Positions 5,833 to 12,909 of a stretch of DNA of 14,309 bases are shown here, piece after piece (positions within the stretch are counted from its first letter, which is position 1; the number at the start of each line of letters is the position of its first letter). The translations under genes and the position numbers were made by a program. The notes beneath the pieces are model-generated. The model had not been told where the DNA came from. It did not search any database and was given only the letters and a program-made list of their open reading frames with translations. Source of the DNA: CAZUZD01 sp964624465 (GTDB lineage Bacteria > Planctomycetota > Planctomycetia > Isosphaerales > Isosphaeraceae); assembly GCA_964624465.1 (NCBI GenBank), contig CAZUZD010000148.1:1-14309 (forward strand), written 5' to 3'.

Positions 5833-6993
5833 ATGTCACTCGATCCGAACTCCGGTCCGCGCCGCGTCGTCCTCGTCGGCGCCGGTCACGCCCACCTGGA
5901 GACGCTCCGCCACGCGGACGAGTTCGTCAGTCGCGGTCACGAGCTGATCCTGATCGCCCCCGGGCCGTTCTGGTACTCGGGCCTGGCCACGGGCGTGCTG
6001 GGCGGTCGGTATCCGGCCAGCCTGGACCAGATCGACGTCGGCCAGCTCGTGACCGAGGCGGGCGGGCGGCTCGTGCGGGACGTGGCCACCGCCATCGACA
6101 CCGCCGCGAAGCGGATCGAGGTGGCCGAAAATCGGCCGGTCTCCTACGACGTGCTGTCGCTCGACGTGGGCAGCGCGGTCCCGACCGACGCGATCCCGGG
6201 CCTGGCCGAGCAGGCGCGGGCCGTCAAGCCGATCGCCGAGCTGGCGCGGCTGCGGACCGACCTGACGGCCCGGCTGGCCACCGCCACGCCGGCGGCGCCG
6301 CTGCGGCTGGTGGTGGTGGGCGACGGCCCGACCGCCTGCGAGGTGGCCGGCAATGCGCTCCGGCTGGGTCTGGAGGGGGGCGGGGGCCTGAGCGTGACCG
6401 TGCTGGCCCGGGCCGATCGCCTGCTGCCGCACGCCGCCGTCTCGATCTCGCGGCGGGTGCAGGCGAGCCTCACCGCGCGAGGCGCCCGCGTCGCGCTGGG
6501 GTCGGGCCTGGCGCGGGTCGAGCCCGGGACGGCGATCCTGGCCGACGGCGAGCGGGTCCCGTTCGACCTGATCGTGGCGGCGACCGGGCTGGTGCCGTCG
6601 TCGCTGCTGCGGTGCGCCGGGCTGCCGCTCGACGCCGAGGGGGCGCTGCGGGTCGACCCGTTCCTCCGCTCGGTGGCCGACCCGACCGTCTTCGGCGGCG
6701 GCGACGCCGTGGCGCTCGAAGGCTGCACCTTGCCGCGCGTCGGGGTGCACGCGGTGCGGCAGGGGGCGGTGCTGCGCCGCAACCTGCTGGCGACCCTGGA
6801 GGGCCGCCGCCTGCGGGCCTACCGTCCCAGGCGCCGGGTGCTCCAGATCCTGAACCTGGGCGACGGCACCGGCGTGGCCACCTGGGGGCCGCTGCACTGG
6901 CACGGCCGCGCCGCGATGTGGCTCAAGGACCGGATCGATCGCCAGTTCCTGGCCGCGCACCGGCCGAGGTCCCCGGCCCCGGCGGCCCGCTGA
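5833..6993 (+). CDS. FAD/NAD(P)-dependent oxidoreductase, SelD-associated/NDH-2-like type
   Basis: A 386-residue soluble flavoprotein with two dinucleotide-binding motifs: VVLVGAGHAHLETLR (12-26) for FAD and VVVGDGPTACEVAG (160-173) for NAD(P)H. The FAD-contacting GGGDAVAL sits at 288-295. GAGHAHLE and the C-terminal NLGDGTGVATWG...HWHGRAAMWLKDRIDRQF (341-372) resemble the oxidoreductase family found alone or fused to selenide-water dikinase SelD, itself related to type II NADH dehydrogenases. No redox-active CxxC pair is present, so it is not a disulfide reductase. No SelD domain or selD gene is seen here, and the electron acceptor is unknown. I chose ATG 5833 because the Rossmann strand follows closely; an in-frame ATG at 5800 is possible. 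The last 71 bp overlap the convergent gene. Confidence 0.88.
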   Translation: MSLDPNSGPRRVVLVGAGHAHLETLRHADEFVSRGHELILIAPGPFWYSGLATGVLGGRYPASLDQIDVGQLVTEAGGRLVRDVATAIDTAAKRIEVAENRPVSYDVLSLDVGSAVPTDAIPGLAEQARAVKPIAELARLRTDLTARLATATPAAPLRLVVVGDGPTACEVAGNALRLGLEGGGGLSVTVLARADRLLPHAAVSISRRVQASLTARGARVALGSGLARVEPGTAILADGERVPFDLIVAATGLVPSSLLRCAGLPLDAEGALRVDPFLRSVADPTVFGGGDAVALEGCTLPRVGVHAVRQGAVLRRNLLATLEGRRLRAYRPRRRVLQILNLGDGTGVATWGPLHWHGRAAMWLKDRIDRQFLAAHRPRSPAPAAR

Positions 6994-8587
6994 GGGCGAC
7001 CCTCGGGCGCCGGACGTAGACCGCCATCGGCGGCAGGTCCGTCGGCAGCACCGCCGGGTCCAGGCGCTCGAACTGGGCGTCGATCTCGCCCCGGTCGAGC
7101 ACCCCGTACGCCCGATTCAGGCCCGGCGACTGCACCAGCAGGGGCGCGGGCAGGGCCGTCGGGTCGAGCACGATCAGCGCATCGGGCCGGCCCAGGCGGT
7201 CGGCCAGCACGTCGGCGTCGGCCCGCGAGAGGTCGTACAGCACGTAGCAGCGGTCGGGCTCGGCCCGCAGCTCGTTCAGGAGTCCGGTCTTGCTGACGTT
7301 CCAGTCGGGGCAGTCGCCGAGGTTCGCCACCGTGCGGGCGCCGTGGCGGCGGACCAGATGCTCGATCAGGTCGCGGGCGGCCCAGTACGTCGTCGTGTCC
7401 GGCTGCCGCGACAGCTCGGTGGCGGCGCCGGCCAGCCCCCACGCCAGCACAGCGGCGGCGATCGGGGCCGCCAGGGGCGACGTTCGTGCCAGGCGGGCCA
7501 CCGCGCCGGCGAGCACGACGGCCAGGCTGGGCCAGATCGGCAGCAGGAACCGGGCGTCGAAGTAGCTCGGGACCAGCAGCGTCCCCGCCGCCAGGGCCGC
7601 CGATCCGAGCACGAGCCGGTCGAAGACCTGCGCCTCGCCGACCGGTTCCGCGCGGCGGGCCTCCGGACTCCTCCGCGCGACGACCACGCCCAGCCCGGCG
7701 AGGACAGCGAGCCCCAGGGTGGGCCAGCCGACGAGGCGATCGGCCATCGCGTGCAGCCGCTGCGCCACCGGCTCGGAGACCGCCCGGCCCTCGGCGACGA
7801 CGTTGTAGCGCGACGACCAGGCCGCGAACCCCACCGCCGGCGCCACGTTGCGCGCGTACCAGGGCCCGGCGATCAGGAGCAGGGGGGCGACCAGGGCGAC
7901 CCACGTCGCGCGCAGGCGGGCCGGGTCGGTGCGGTTGCGGTCGCCCCAGAGGCGCAGGGCGACGGCCAGCACGGGCAGGGGCAGGAGCAGGGCGACGGTC
8001 AGCTTCGTGAGCGCCGCCAGCCCGAGCGCCGTGCTGAAGGCGGCCGCGCGGGCCGGTCCGGGTCGGGTCACGAACGCGGCGGCCGTGGCGAGGGTCAGCA
8101 GCACCCAGAGGCCCAGGAACGTCTCGACCATCACCTTGGCGCCGAAGGCCAGGCCCATCGGCGAGGCCGCCACCGCCAGCACCGCCAGGGGCGCGGCCAC
8201 CGGCCCGGCGAGCCGGGCGGCCTGGCGGGCGGCGGCCAGCAGCAGCAGTGCGTACGGCACCACCGCGCCCAGCACGAGCACCGCCGGCAGGTGCGCTCGC
8301 CCGGCCGCGAGCACGGAGGCGGCGATCCAGCCGATCAGCAACGGCGGCCGGGGGCGCTCGCCCAGCCAGGCGCCCACCGCCGCCAGGCCGTCCGAGCCCG
8401 CCAGCCGGGCCAGCCGCACGCCGCGGCGGAGGTACTCGGCATCGTCCCACGCCAGGTTGCCCGAGCGTTCGAGCACGAACCGTCCCAGCCCCAGCGCGAT
8501 CAGCAATCCGAGCGCCCCGGCCAGGCCGAGCAGCGCCGTCGCGGTCCACGAGCGTGGTGGTCCCGATCCCGGCTCGGCTCGTCGCAT
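6923..8587 (-). CDS. GT39-type integral membrane glycosyltransferase (PMT/ArnT-like)
   Basis: A 554-residue polytopic membrane protein, about ten or more helices, with a C-terminal soluble part (about 395-530). Polyprenyl-phosphate-sugar-dependent glycosyltransferases of this fold transfer a sugar to lipid or protein on the periplasmic face. Supporting marks are the acidic pair D48-D49 in WDDAEYLRRG in the first large loop, RPRPPLLIGW (78-87), E155 in AKVMVETF, GPWYARN (241-247) and RFLLPIWP (346-353). The ATG at 8587 has GGGAG (8596-8600, minus strand) 8 bases upstream; the longer frame to 8776 has no such signal and is arginine/proline-rich noise. The similarity-bearing part seems to stop near residue 528. 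The last ~27 residues are Gly/Pro/Arg-rich and mostly lie inside the oxidoreductase gene. Donor and acceptor are unknown. Confidence 0.85.
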   Translation of the reverse strand: MRRAEPGSGPPRSWTATALLGLAGALGLLIALGLGRFVLERSGNLAWDDAEYLRRGVRLARLAGSDGLAAVGAWLGERPRPPLLIGWIAASVLAAGRAHLPAVLVLGAVVPYALLLLAAARQAARLAGPVAAPLAVLAVAASPMGLAFGAKVMVETFLGLWVLLTLATAAAFVTRPGPARAAAFSTALGLAALTKLTVALLLPLPVLAVALRLWGDRNRTDPARLRATWVALVAPLLLIAGPWYARNVAPAVGFAAWSSRYNVVAEGRAVSEPVAQRLHAMADRLVGWPTLGLAVLAGLGVVVARRSPEARRAEPVGEAQVFDRLVLGSAALAAGTLLVPSYFDARFLLPIWPSLAVVLAGAVARLARTSPLAAPIAAAVLAWGLAGAATELSRQPDTTTYWAARDLIEHLVRRHGARTVANLGDCPDWNVSKTGLLNELRAEPDRCYVLYDLSRADADVLADRLGRPDALIVLDPTALPAPLLVQSPGLNRAYGVLDRGEIDAQFERLDPAVLPTDLPPMAVYVRRPRVALSGPPGPGTSAGARPGTGDRSGP

Positions 8588-8595
8588 CCGCCAGG

Positions 8596-8600
8596 CTCCC
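8596..8600 (-). promoter_or_regulatory. Ribosome binding site of the GT39-type glycosyltransferase
   Basis: The minus strand reads GGGAG 8 bases before the ATG at 8587. It supports this start over the longer upstream frame. Confidence 0.6.
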
Positions 8601-8837
8601 GGGGCGTGGACCCGGACAGAGTCAGAGACACGTCCCGAGCATCGGCCGCGACCCGGTGCTGGATTCAGGCCGCGCCGCCCTGGTGCGGCTCGATTGCGCC
8701 GGTCCCGACGGTCGTGCGCCCTGCGACGGGGCGGCGGTTGCGGGGCGGTTGCCGATCTGGCAGGCTGAGGCGCCATCCGATCCCGCCCGCCTCGATCTGC
8801 CCGTGCTCCCGCCCTCCGTCCCCGATCGCCGACCGTC

Positions 8838-8842
8838 AGGAG
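8838..8842 (+). promoter_or_regulatory. Ribosome binding site of the MFS transporter
   Basis: AGGAG sits 8 bases before the GTG at 8851. This fixes the start within a frame that is open from 8248, where it runs antisense to the glycosyltransferase. The 263-bp divergent gap (8588-8850) shows no convincing promoter on either strand. Confidence 0.65.
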
Positions 8843-8850
8843 TCGCCCCC

Positions 8851-10845
8851 GTGAGCCCCCACTCGCCGAGCCCCGCCACCGATCCGGCCACCGCCGCCGC
8901 GAGCGGGGCGACCGCCAGCCGCTGGGCCTGGGGCGTCTGCTGGCTGATGTTCGCCTCGACCGTGCTCAACTACATGGATCGCCAGGCCATCGCCCTGGTG
9001 CGCCCGCAGATCCAGCGCGAGTTCGGCATCGACTACGAGGGGTTCGGCTGGGTGCTCACGGCGTTCGGCATCACGTACGCCCTGTTCCAGGTGCTGGCCG
9101 GCTTCGTGGTCGACCGCACCGAGGTGCGGCGGATCTACGCCGGCGCCGTCGGGTTCTGGTCGCTGGCGGCCATCGCCACGGCGTTCGCGCCCACGCTCGG
9201 CATCCTGATCGCGCTGCGGGCGCTGCTCGGGGTCGGCGAGTCGTTCAACTGGCCGGCCGCCCTGCGGGTGACGGCGACCATCCTGCCGCCGAAGGACCGG
9301 AGCCTGGGCAACGGCATCTTCAACTCCGGGGCCGCCGTCGGCGCGGTGCTCACGCCGCTGCTGGTGCCGCTGCTGACAACCTGGTTCGGCTGGCGGCCCT
9401 CGTTCCTGGTCATCGGCGCGCTGGGCTTCGTCTGGGTCGCCGTCTGGCTGCTGGCCACGGGCCGGAAGTGGCAATCGACCTCGGAACCGATCACGGCCCG
9501 CGACGGCGCTCCGCGCTCAGTCTCGCCCCGCGCGCGGCTGGCCTTCGGAACGCTGGCCGGGCTGGCGGTGGCGACGTCGGTCGCCGCCTACTTGCAGCCG
9601 GCGCCGGTGGCGATCACCACCGAGCGGCTCCGGCCCACGATCCCCGGCCAGCTCGCCGCCTGGCGGGTCGAGCCGGGGGCGAAGGTCGAGCGCGGCAAGA
9701 CCGTGCTCGCCGAGCTCGCCTACGGCGACGCGCGGCTGGAGCTGATCGCCCCGCACGAGGGGAAGGTGGGCACCTTGCTGGTGGCGGCCGGCGCGACGGT
9801 GGCGCCCGGGGACCGGCTGCTGACCGTCGACGATGCCGCCGGCCCGGCCGACGTCCACCTGGAGGCCGTCCGCGCCACCACCCCGGCCCGGCTCGACCGC
9901 TGGCGGGTCGAGCCCGGGGCGGCCGTGCCGCGGGGCGCCGTGCTCGCCGAGGTGGCGGTGGGGGACACGCCGATGCAGGTGCTCGCCGCCCACGGCGCGA
10001 CCCTCGATGGCTCGCCGGCCGCCGCCGGGAGCGCGGTGGCCGTGGGCCGGCCGCTGGGCGTGCTCGGCGTCCATGGGTTCGATCAGAAGGCGTGGGGCCT
10101 GCCGGGGGTGTGGTGGGGGGTGGCCGTGCTCATGTTCGGCGCCCTGCTGGCGGCCCGGTTGCTGCCGATGGCCGACCTGGGCGAGCGCGGCCTGCTGGCC
10201 GACCTGGGGACGATCGTGCGGCTCCGGCGGTTCTGGCTCCTGGTGCTGGTGACGTGCTCGATCAACGTCTGCTGGCACTTCCTGGTCAACTGGGTGCCGA
10301 CGTATTTGCAGACCGACCGGAAGCTGGCCTATGTTGCTGGCGGGCTCCTGACGGCGCTGGTGTTCCTGATGGCCGACGCCGGCAACCTGCTGGGCGGGGC
10401 CACGTCTCGGGCCATCGTGGCGCGCGGGGTCGAGCCCTGGCGGGCGCGGATCCGGGTGATGGCCCGCTGCGCGCTGCTGATCGCCGGCGGCGCGCTGGTG
10501 GGGGTCGTGCCCGAGGGGGGCTCGTGGGACGTGGTCATCGTCGGCCTGCTCTGCCTGATGGCCCTGGGCGCGGCCGCGTTCATGGCCAACTACTTCGCCT
10601 TCTGCCAGGAGGTCTCGCCGGCGCACACCGGGCTGGTGGTGGGCTATCTCGGCGGCCTGGGGAACCTGCTGGCGGCGGGGTTCAACCCGATCGCCGGGCG
10701 GGTGAAGGACGTGGCGCAGTCGTTCGGGCCGGTGTTCCTGGTCGTGGGCCTGATCCCGTTCGTCGGCCTGGCCGCGCTGGCGCTGGGCTGGGGCGGGGGG
10801 GCCACTCCGCCGGCGACGGCGGGGAGCCGCGAGCGGTCGGCCTAG
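8851..10845 (+). CDS. MFS transporter (ACS-like) with inserted TM-(lipoyl-like)x2-TM module
   Basis: A 664-residue carrier; a normal MFS protein of this type has about 400-450. Helices 1-6 occupy about 25-204, with the anion:cation symporter hallmark NYMDRQAIALVRPQ (40-53) and WVLTAFGITYALFQVLAG. Helices 7-12 occupy about 460-648. Between them lie an extra hydrophobic segment (about 230-249), two tandem barrel-sandwich (lipoyl/biotinyl-type) domains (about 252-330 and 335-409) and a second extra segment (about 418-438). The first domain reads WRVEPGAKVERGKTVLAELA (271-290), then GDARLELIAPHEGKV. Aligned to lipoyl and biotin carriers, the modified Lys is replaced by D293, and by D372 in the second copy, so attachment is not expected. 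With a cytoplasmic N-terminus the domains would be periplasmic. Start: GTG with AGGAG. The substrate is unknown; organic acids are typical of ACS carriers. Confidence 0.88.
   Translation: MSPHSPSPATDPATAAASGATASRWAWGVCWLMFASTVLNYMDRQAIALVRPQIQREFGIDYEGFGWVLTAFGITYALFQVLAGFVVDRTEVRRIYAGAVGFWSLAAIATAFAPTLGILIALRALLGVGESFNWPAALRVTATILPPKDRSLGNGIFNSGAAVGAVLTPLLVPLLTTWFGWRPSFLVIGALGFVWVAVWLLATGRKWQSTSEPITARDGAPRSVSPRARLAFGTLAGLAVATSVAAYLQPAPVAITTERLRPTIPGQLAAWRVEPGAKVERGKTVLAELAYGDARLELIAPHEGKVGTLLVAAGATVAPGDRLLTVDDAAGPADVHLEAVRATTPARLDRWRVEPGAAVPRGAVLAEVAVGDTPMQVLAAHGATLDGSPAAAGSAVAVGRPLGVLGVHGFDQKAWGLPGVWWGVAVLMFGALLAARLLPMADLGERGLLADLGTIVRLRRFWLLVLVTCSINVCWHFLVNWVPTYLQTDRKLAYVAGGLLTALVFLMADAGNLLGGATSRAIVARGVEPWRARIRVMARCALLIAGGALVGVVPEGGSWDVVIVGLLCLMALGAAAFMANYFAFCQEVSPAHTGLVVGYLGGLGNLLAAGFNPIAGRVKDVAQSFGPVFLVVGLIPFVGLAALALGWGGGATPPATAGSRERSA
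9661..9921 (+). repeat. Internal tandem repeat in the MFS insertion
   Basis: The stretches starting at 9661 and 9901, exactly 240 bases apart, are identical at 20 of 21 bases and both encode WRVEPGA. Alignment continues as V-RG--(V)LAE-A-GD, with one residue deleted in the second copy. They are the cores of the two lipoyl-like domains, which points to an in-frame domain duplication. Confidence 0.75.
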
Positions 10846-10871
10846 ACGCTTCCGGGGGGTTCTGGCATGCT
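10843..10871 (+). promoter_or_regulatory. Possible promoter before the small lipoprotein gene
   Basis: TAGACG (10843-10848, 4 of 6 to the -35 consensus, overlapping the MFS stop codon), a 17-base spacer, then CATGCT (10866-10871) preceded by TGG as in an extended -10. It would allow the lipoprotein-yraN pair to be transcribed independently of the transporter. Confidence 0.35.
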
Positions 10872-10978
10872 CCGGCCCGCGCTGTGCGCCTCCCATCGAG
10901 CGACCACACCACGGACCGGCCCCGGGGGCGATCCCCAAGACACGTCCCGTGCCCGGCCGATCGGCCCGAGGTGTGACC

Positions 10979-11254
10979 GTGAGCCCCTCCGATTCCCGGA
11001 TCCTGTCGCTGCGCCCGGCCCGCCTGGGCGGCGGCCTGCTCGTGCTGGCCCTGGGCGCCCTGGCCGGCTGCGACCTGCTCGATCGCCGCAGCCCCAGCCC
11101 CAGCCCGGTGACCCTGGACGACCCGCCCGCCTCGGGAGCGGCCGATCCGGCGTTCCAGAAGCCCGAGGAGCTGCGCGGGTTCTTCAAGCCCCGGCCCTCC
11201 GGCGCCTGGAGCAGCGAGGCCCGCGAGATCGAGCGCAGCCTGGGCGCCCAGTAA
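10979..11254 (+). CDS. Small predicted lipoprotein of unknown function
   Basis: A 91-residue protein with a lipoprotein signal: basic n-region (R7-R15), hydrophobic core GGGLLVLALGALAG and lipobox LAGC with Cys31. Asp32 at +2 would, by the E. coli rule, favour retention at the inner membrane. The mature part is a Ser/Pro linker, then a short charged segment containing FQKPEELRGFFKPRPSGAWS and EAREIERSLG. I do not recognise a family. The GTG at 10979 is chosen because GAGG (10968-10971) lies 7 bases before it; in-frame GTGs at 10949 and 10973 are alternatives without such a signal. yraN begins 43 bp downstream, so the pair may be one transcript. Confidence 0.75.
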   Translation: MSPSDSRILSLRPARLGGGLLVLALGALAGCDLLDRRSPSPSPVTLDDPPASGAADPAFQKPEELRGFFKPRPSGAWSSEAREIERSLGAQ

Positions 11255-11297
11255 CGCCCGGCTCCCGAATCCCACCTTCGGCCCGGCGCGGGCGCGC

Positions 11298-11705
11298 ATG
11301 GCCCTGAGCCCCCGCGCGCTGCGAGCCTGGCTGGGGCGATTGCTCGGCGATCGCGGCGAGCGGCTGGCGGCGCGGTACCTGCGCCGCCAGGGGCTGCGCA
11401 TCGTCACGCGCGGCTACCGCACCGGCGCCGGCGAGGTCGACCTGATCGCGCGCGACGGCGACCGCCTCGTGTTCGTCGAGGTCAAGACCCGGCGCCGCGG
11501 CGCGCCGGCCGAGGCGGTGACGCCCGAGAAGCAGCGGCGGCTGACCCTGGCGGCCCTGCACTTCCTCCGGCGCCACGACCTGCTCGACGTGCCCGCGCGG
11601 TTCGACGTGGTCGCCATCGTCTGGCCCGAGGGCGCGCGGCGGCCCCGGATCGAGCACCTGCGCAACGCCTTCGAGGCGGTCGGCCGCGGCCAGATGTTCC
11701 GCTGA
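11298..11705 (+). CDS. yraN: YraN/UPF0102 family endonuclease-like protein
   Basis: A 135-residue cytoplasmic protein of the UPF0102 family, which has a restriction-endonuclease-like (Holliday-junction-resolvase-like) fold but no well-established biochemical role. The family pattern is complete: GDRGERLAARYLRRQG (17-32), GAGEVDLIARDG (43-54) with E46 and D48, VFVEVKTRRRG (58-68) with the putative metal-site pair E61 and K63, and RFDVVAIVW (101-109). Length is typical. The ATG at 11298 gives the expected N-terminus, though no strong Shine-Dalgarno is visible. In many bacteria the gene sits near rnhB or ribosomal protein genes; here it follows a small lipoprotein instead. The UPF0102 assignment is firm; nuclease activity is inferred from the fold. 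Confidence 0.93.
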   Translation: MALSPRALRAWLGRLLGDRGERLAARYLRRQGLRIVTRGYRTGAGEVDLIARDGDRLVFVEVKTRRRGAPAEAVTPEKQRRLTLAALHFLRRHDLLDVPARFDVVAIVWPEGARRPRIEHLRNAFEAVGRGQMFR

Positions 11706-11723
11706 CCGGCGCGCTTGCCGGTC
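11704..11723 (+). terminator. Stem-loop directly after yraN
   Basis: GACCGGC (11704-11710) and GCCGGTC (11717-11723) form a perfect 7-bp stem with a 6-base loop that starts in the yraN stop codon. A second stem, ATCGGCC (11732-11738) with GGCCGAT (11748-11754), follows. Neither has a T-tract, so termination is only a possibility. The first stem overlaps the -35 box of the candidate promoter below. Confidence 0.3.
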
Positions 11724-11743
11724 GGGGGGCGATCGGCCACAAT
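11715..11743 (+). promoter_or_regulatory. Candidate sigma70-like promoter of the Gfo/Idh/MocA gene
   Basis: TTGCCG (11715-11720), an exact 17-base spacer and CACAAT (11738-11743) lie 48 bp before the ATG at 11791. Both boxes match 4 of 6 consensus bases. This fits a separate unit starting after yraN. Confidence 0.45.
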
Positions 11744-11790
11744 CGGCGGCCGATGCGACGACCTCTCTCCCACGCTGCGGAACCGCTCCC

Positions 11791-12771
11791 ATGCCCGAGA
11801 CTCCGACCCCGAGCCGCCCCCTGAAGTGGGGCATCCTGGGCTGCGCTCGCATCAGCCGCCGCGGCCTGATCCCCGGCATCCAGGGCTCGACGACCGGCAC
11901 GCTGGCGGCCATTGCGAGCCGCAGCGTCGAGACCGCCCGCGCCTGGGCGCAGGAGTTCGCGATCCCCAGGGCGTACGGCTCGTACGAGGAGCTGATCGCC
12001 GACCCCGAGATCGACGCCGTCTACAACCCGCTGCCCAACGAGCTGCACCGGCCCTGGACCGACGCGGCCGTGGCCGCCGGCAAGCACGTGCTCTGCGAGA
12101 AGCCGCTGGCCCTCGACGCCCCCGAAGCCGAGGCGATGGCCGCCACCGCCGCGAGCCACGGTCGGGTGCTGATGGAGGCCTTCATGTGGCGGCACCAGCC
12201 GCGCACCCTGGCCGTGCAGCAGCTCGTTGCCGACGGGGCCATCGGCGCGCTGCGGCTGATCCGCTCGTCGTTCTCGTTCGTGATCGACCGGAGCGACTGG
12301 CGACTCGATCCCGGCCGCGGCGCCGGGGCGCTCTGGGACGTGGGCTGTTACGGCGTGAGCACCGCGCGGCTCTTCGCCGGCTCGGAGCCTGAGCAGATCC
12401 GGGCCCTGGCGCACTTCAGCGATCGCGGCGTGGACCTGTCGCTGACGACCACGCTGAAGTTCCCCGGCGACGTGCTGGCGGTCATCGATTGCAGCTTCGA
12501 GCAGCCGTTCCGCTGCGTGTACGAGCTGGTCGGCGAGACGGGCACGATCGTGGTGCCCGACGCGTACCTGCCGCCCGAGCGGCCCACGGCCGTGCTGACC
12601 ACGGCTGACGGCTCCCGCGAGCTGAGCTTCGCGGGCACGAACCAGTACGCCGCCATGGTCGACGCCTTCGCCGCGTCGGTCGCCGCCGGCCGCCTGGTGG
12701 CCCCGGCCGAGACCGGCGTGGGCACGATGCGGGCGCTGGAGGCGATCCTCGACGCCGCCCGCGCCGGCTGA
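11791..12771 (+). CDS. Gfo/Idh/MocA family NAD(P)-dependent oxidoreductase
   Basis: A 326-residue soluble dehydrogenase. The N-terminal Rossmann domain has WGILGCARISR (13-23), IASRSVETARAWA, and the hallmark EKP (103-105) in GKHVLCEKPLALD. The C-terminal substrate domain includes EAFMWRHQPRT (129-139) and GAGALWDVGCYGVSTARLF (177-195). This last pattern is most like the D-xylose 1-dehydrogenase / dihydrodiol dehydrogenase branch of the family; the substrate, probably a sugar or polyol derivative, cannot be read from the sequence. The usual GCG variant of the glycine-rich loop is present. The ATG at 11791 lies 85 bp after yraN and has no strong Shine-Dalgarno. No transport or sugar-degradation partner adjoins it, so its pathway is open. 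It is convergent with the EF-hand gene. Confidence 0.92.
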   Translation: MPETPTPSRPLKWGILGCARISRRGLIPGIQGSTTGTLAAIASRSVETARAWAQEFAIPRAYGSYEELIADPEIDAVYNPLPNELHRPWTDAAVAAGKHVLCEKPLALDAPEAEAMAATAASHGRVLMEAFMWRHQPRTLAVQQLVADGAIGALRLIRSSFSFVIDRSDWRLDPGRGAGALWDVGCYGVSTARLFAGSEPEQIRALAHFSDRGVDLSLTTTLKFPGDVLAVIDCSFEQPFRCVYELVGETGTIVVPDAYLPPERPTAVLTTADGSRELSFAGTNQYAAMVDAFAASVAAGRLVAPAETGVGTMRALEAILDAARAG

Positions 12772-12861
12772 GCGGTCCGGGGTCGACGCTCGATTCCGTG
12801 GAAACGGCCGCGGGCCGCCCGCATCGACCCGGAGGTCGAGGCGAGCGGCCCGTCGTGCGTT

Positions 12862-12902
12862 GGCAGGTGTACCTGCCGGTCCGGCCCGGAGGGGTGGGCC
12901 GG
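12862..12902. terminator. Hairpin pair between convergent genes
   Basis: In the 138-bp convergent gap, GGCAGG (12862-12867) pairs with CCTGCC (12872-12877). A second stem, CCGGCCC (12881-12887) with GGGCCGG (12896-12902), follows. Both are symmetrical and could end transcripts from either side, but there is no T-tract on either strand. Confidence 0.35.
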
Positions 12903-12909
12903 CGGCGGG

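Noticed and set aside
8588..8776. N-terminal extension of the glycosyltransferase upstream of 8587
   Set aside because: The added residues are Pro/Arg/Gly-rich with no membrane segment, whereas the ATG at 8587 has GGGAG at ideal spacing and leads directly into the first helix.
7343..8854. Long plus-strand open frames opposite the glycosyltransferase gene
   Set aside because: They have low-complexity Arg/Gln/Gly/Pro composition, no family motif and no start signal; the minus-strand protein has clear membrane helices and GT39 motifs.
9610..10080. A real biotin or lipoate carrier (BCCP or E2) domain in the MFS protein
   Set aside because: The lysine that carries the cofactor is replaced by Asp in both copies.
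9468..11187. Long open frames on both strands across the MFS gene
   Set aside because: These are shadow frames with biased composition; the MFS frame has helices, family motifs and a good ribosome binding site.
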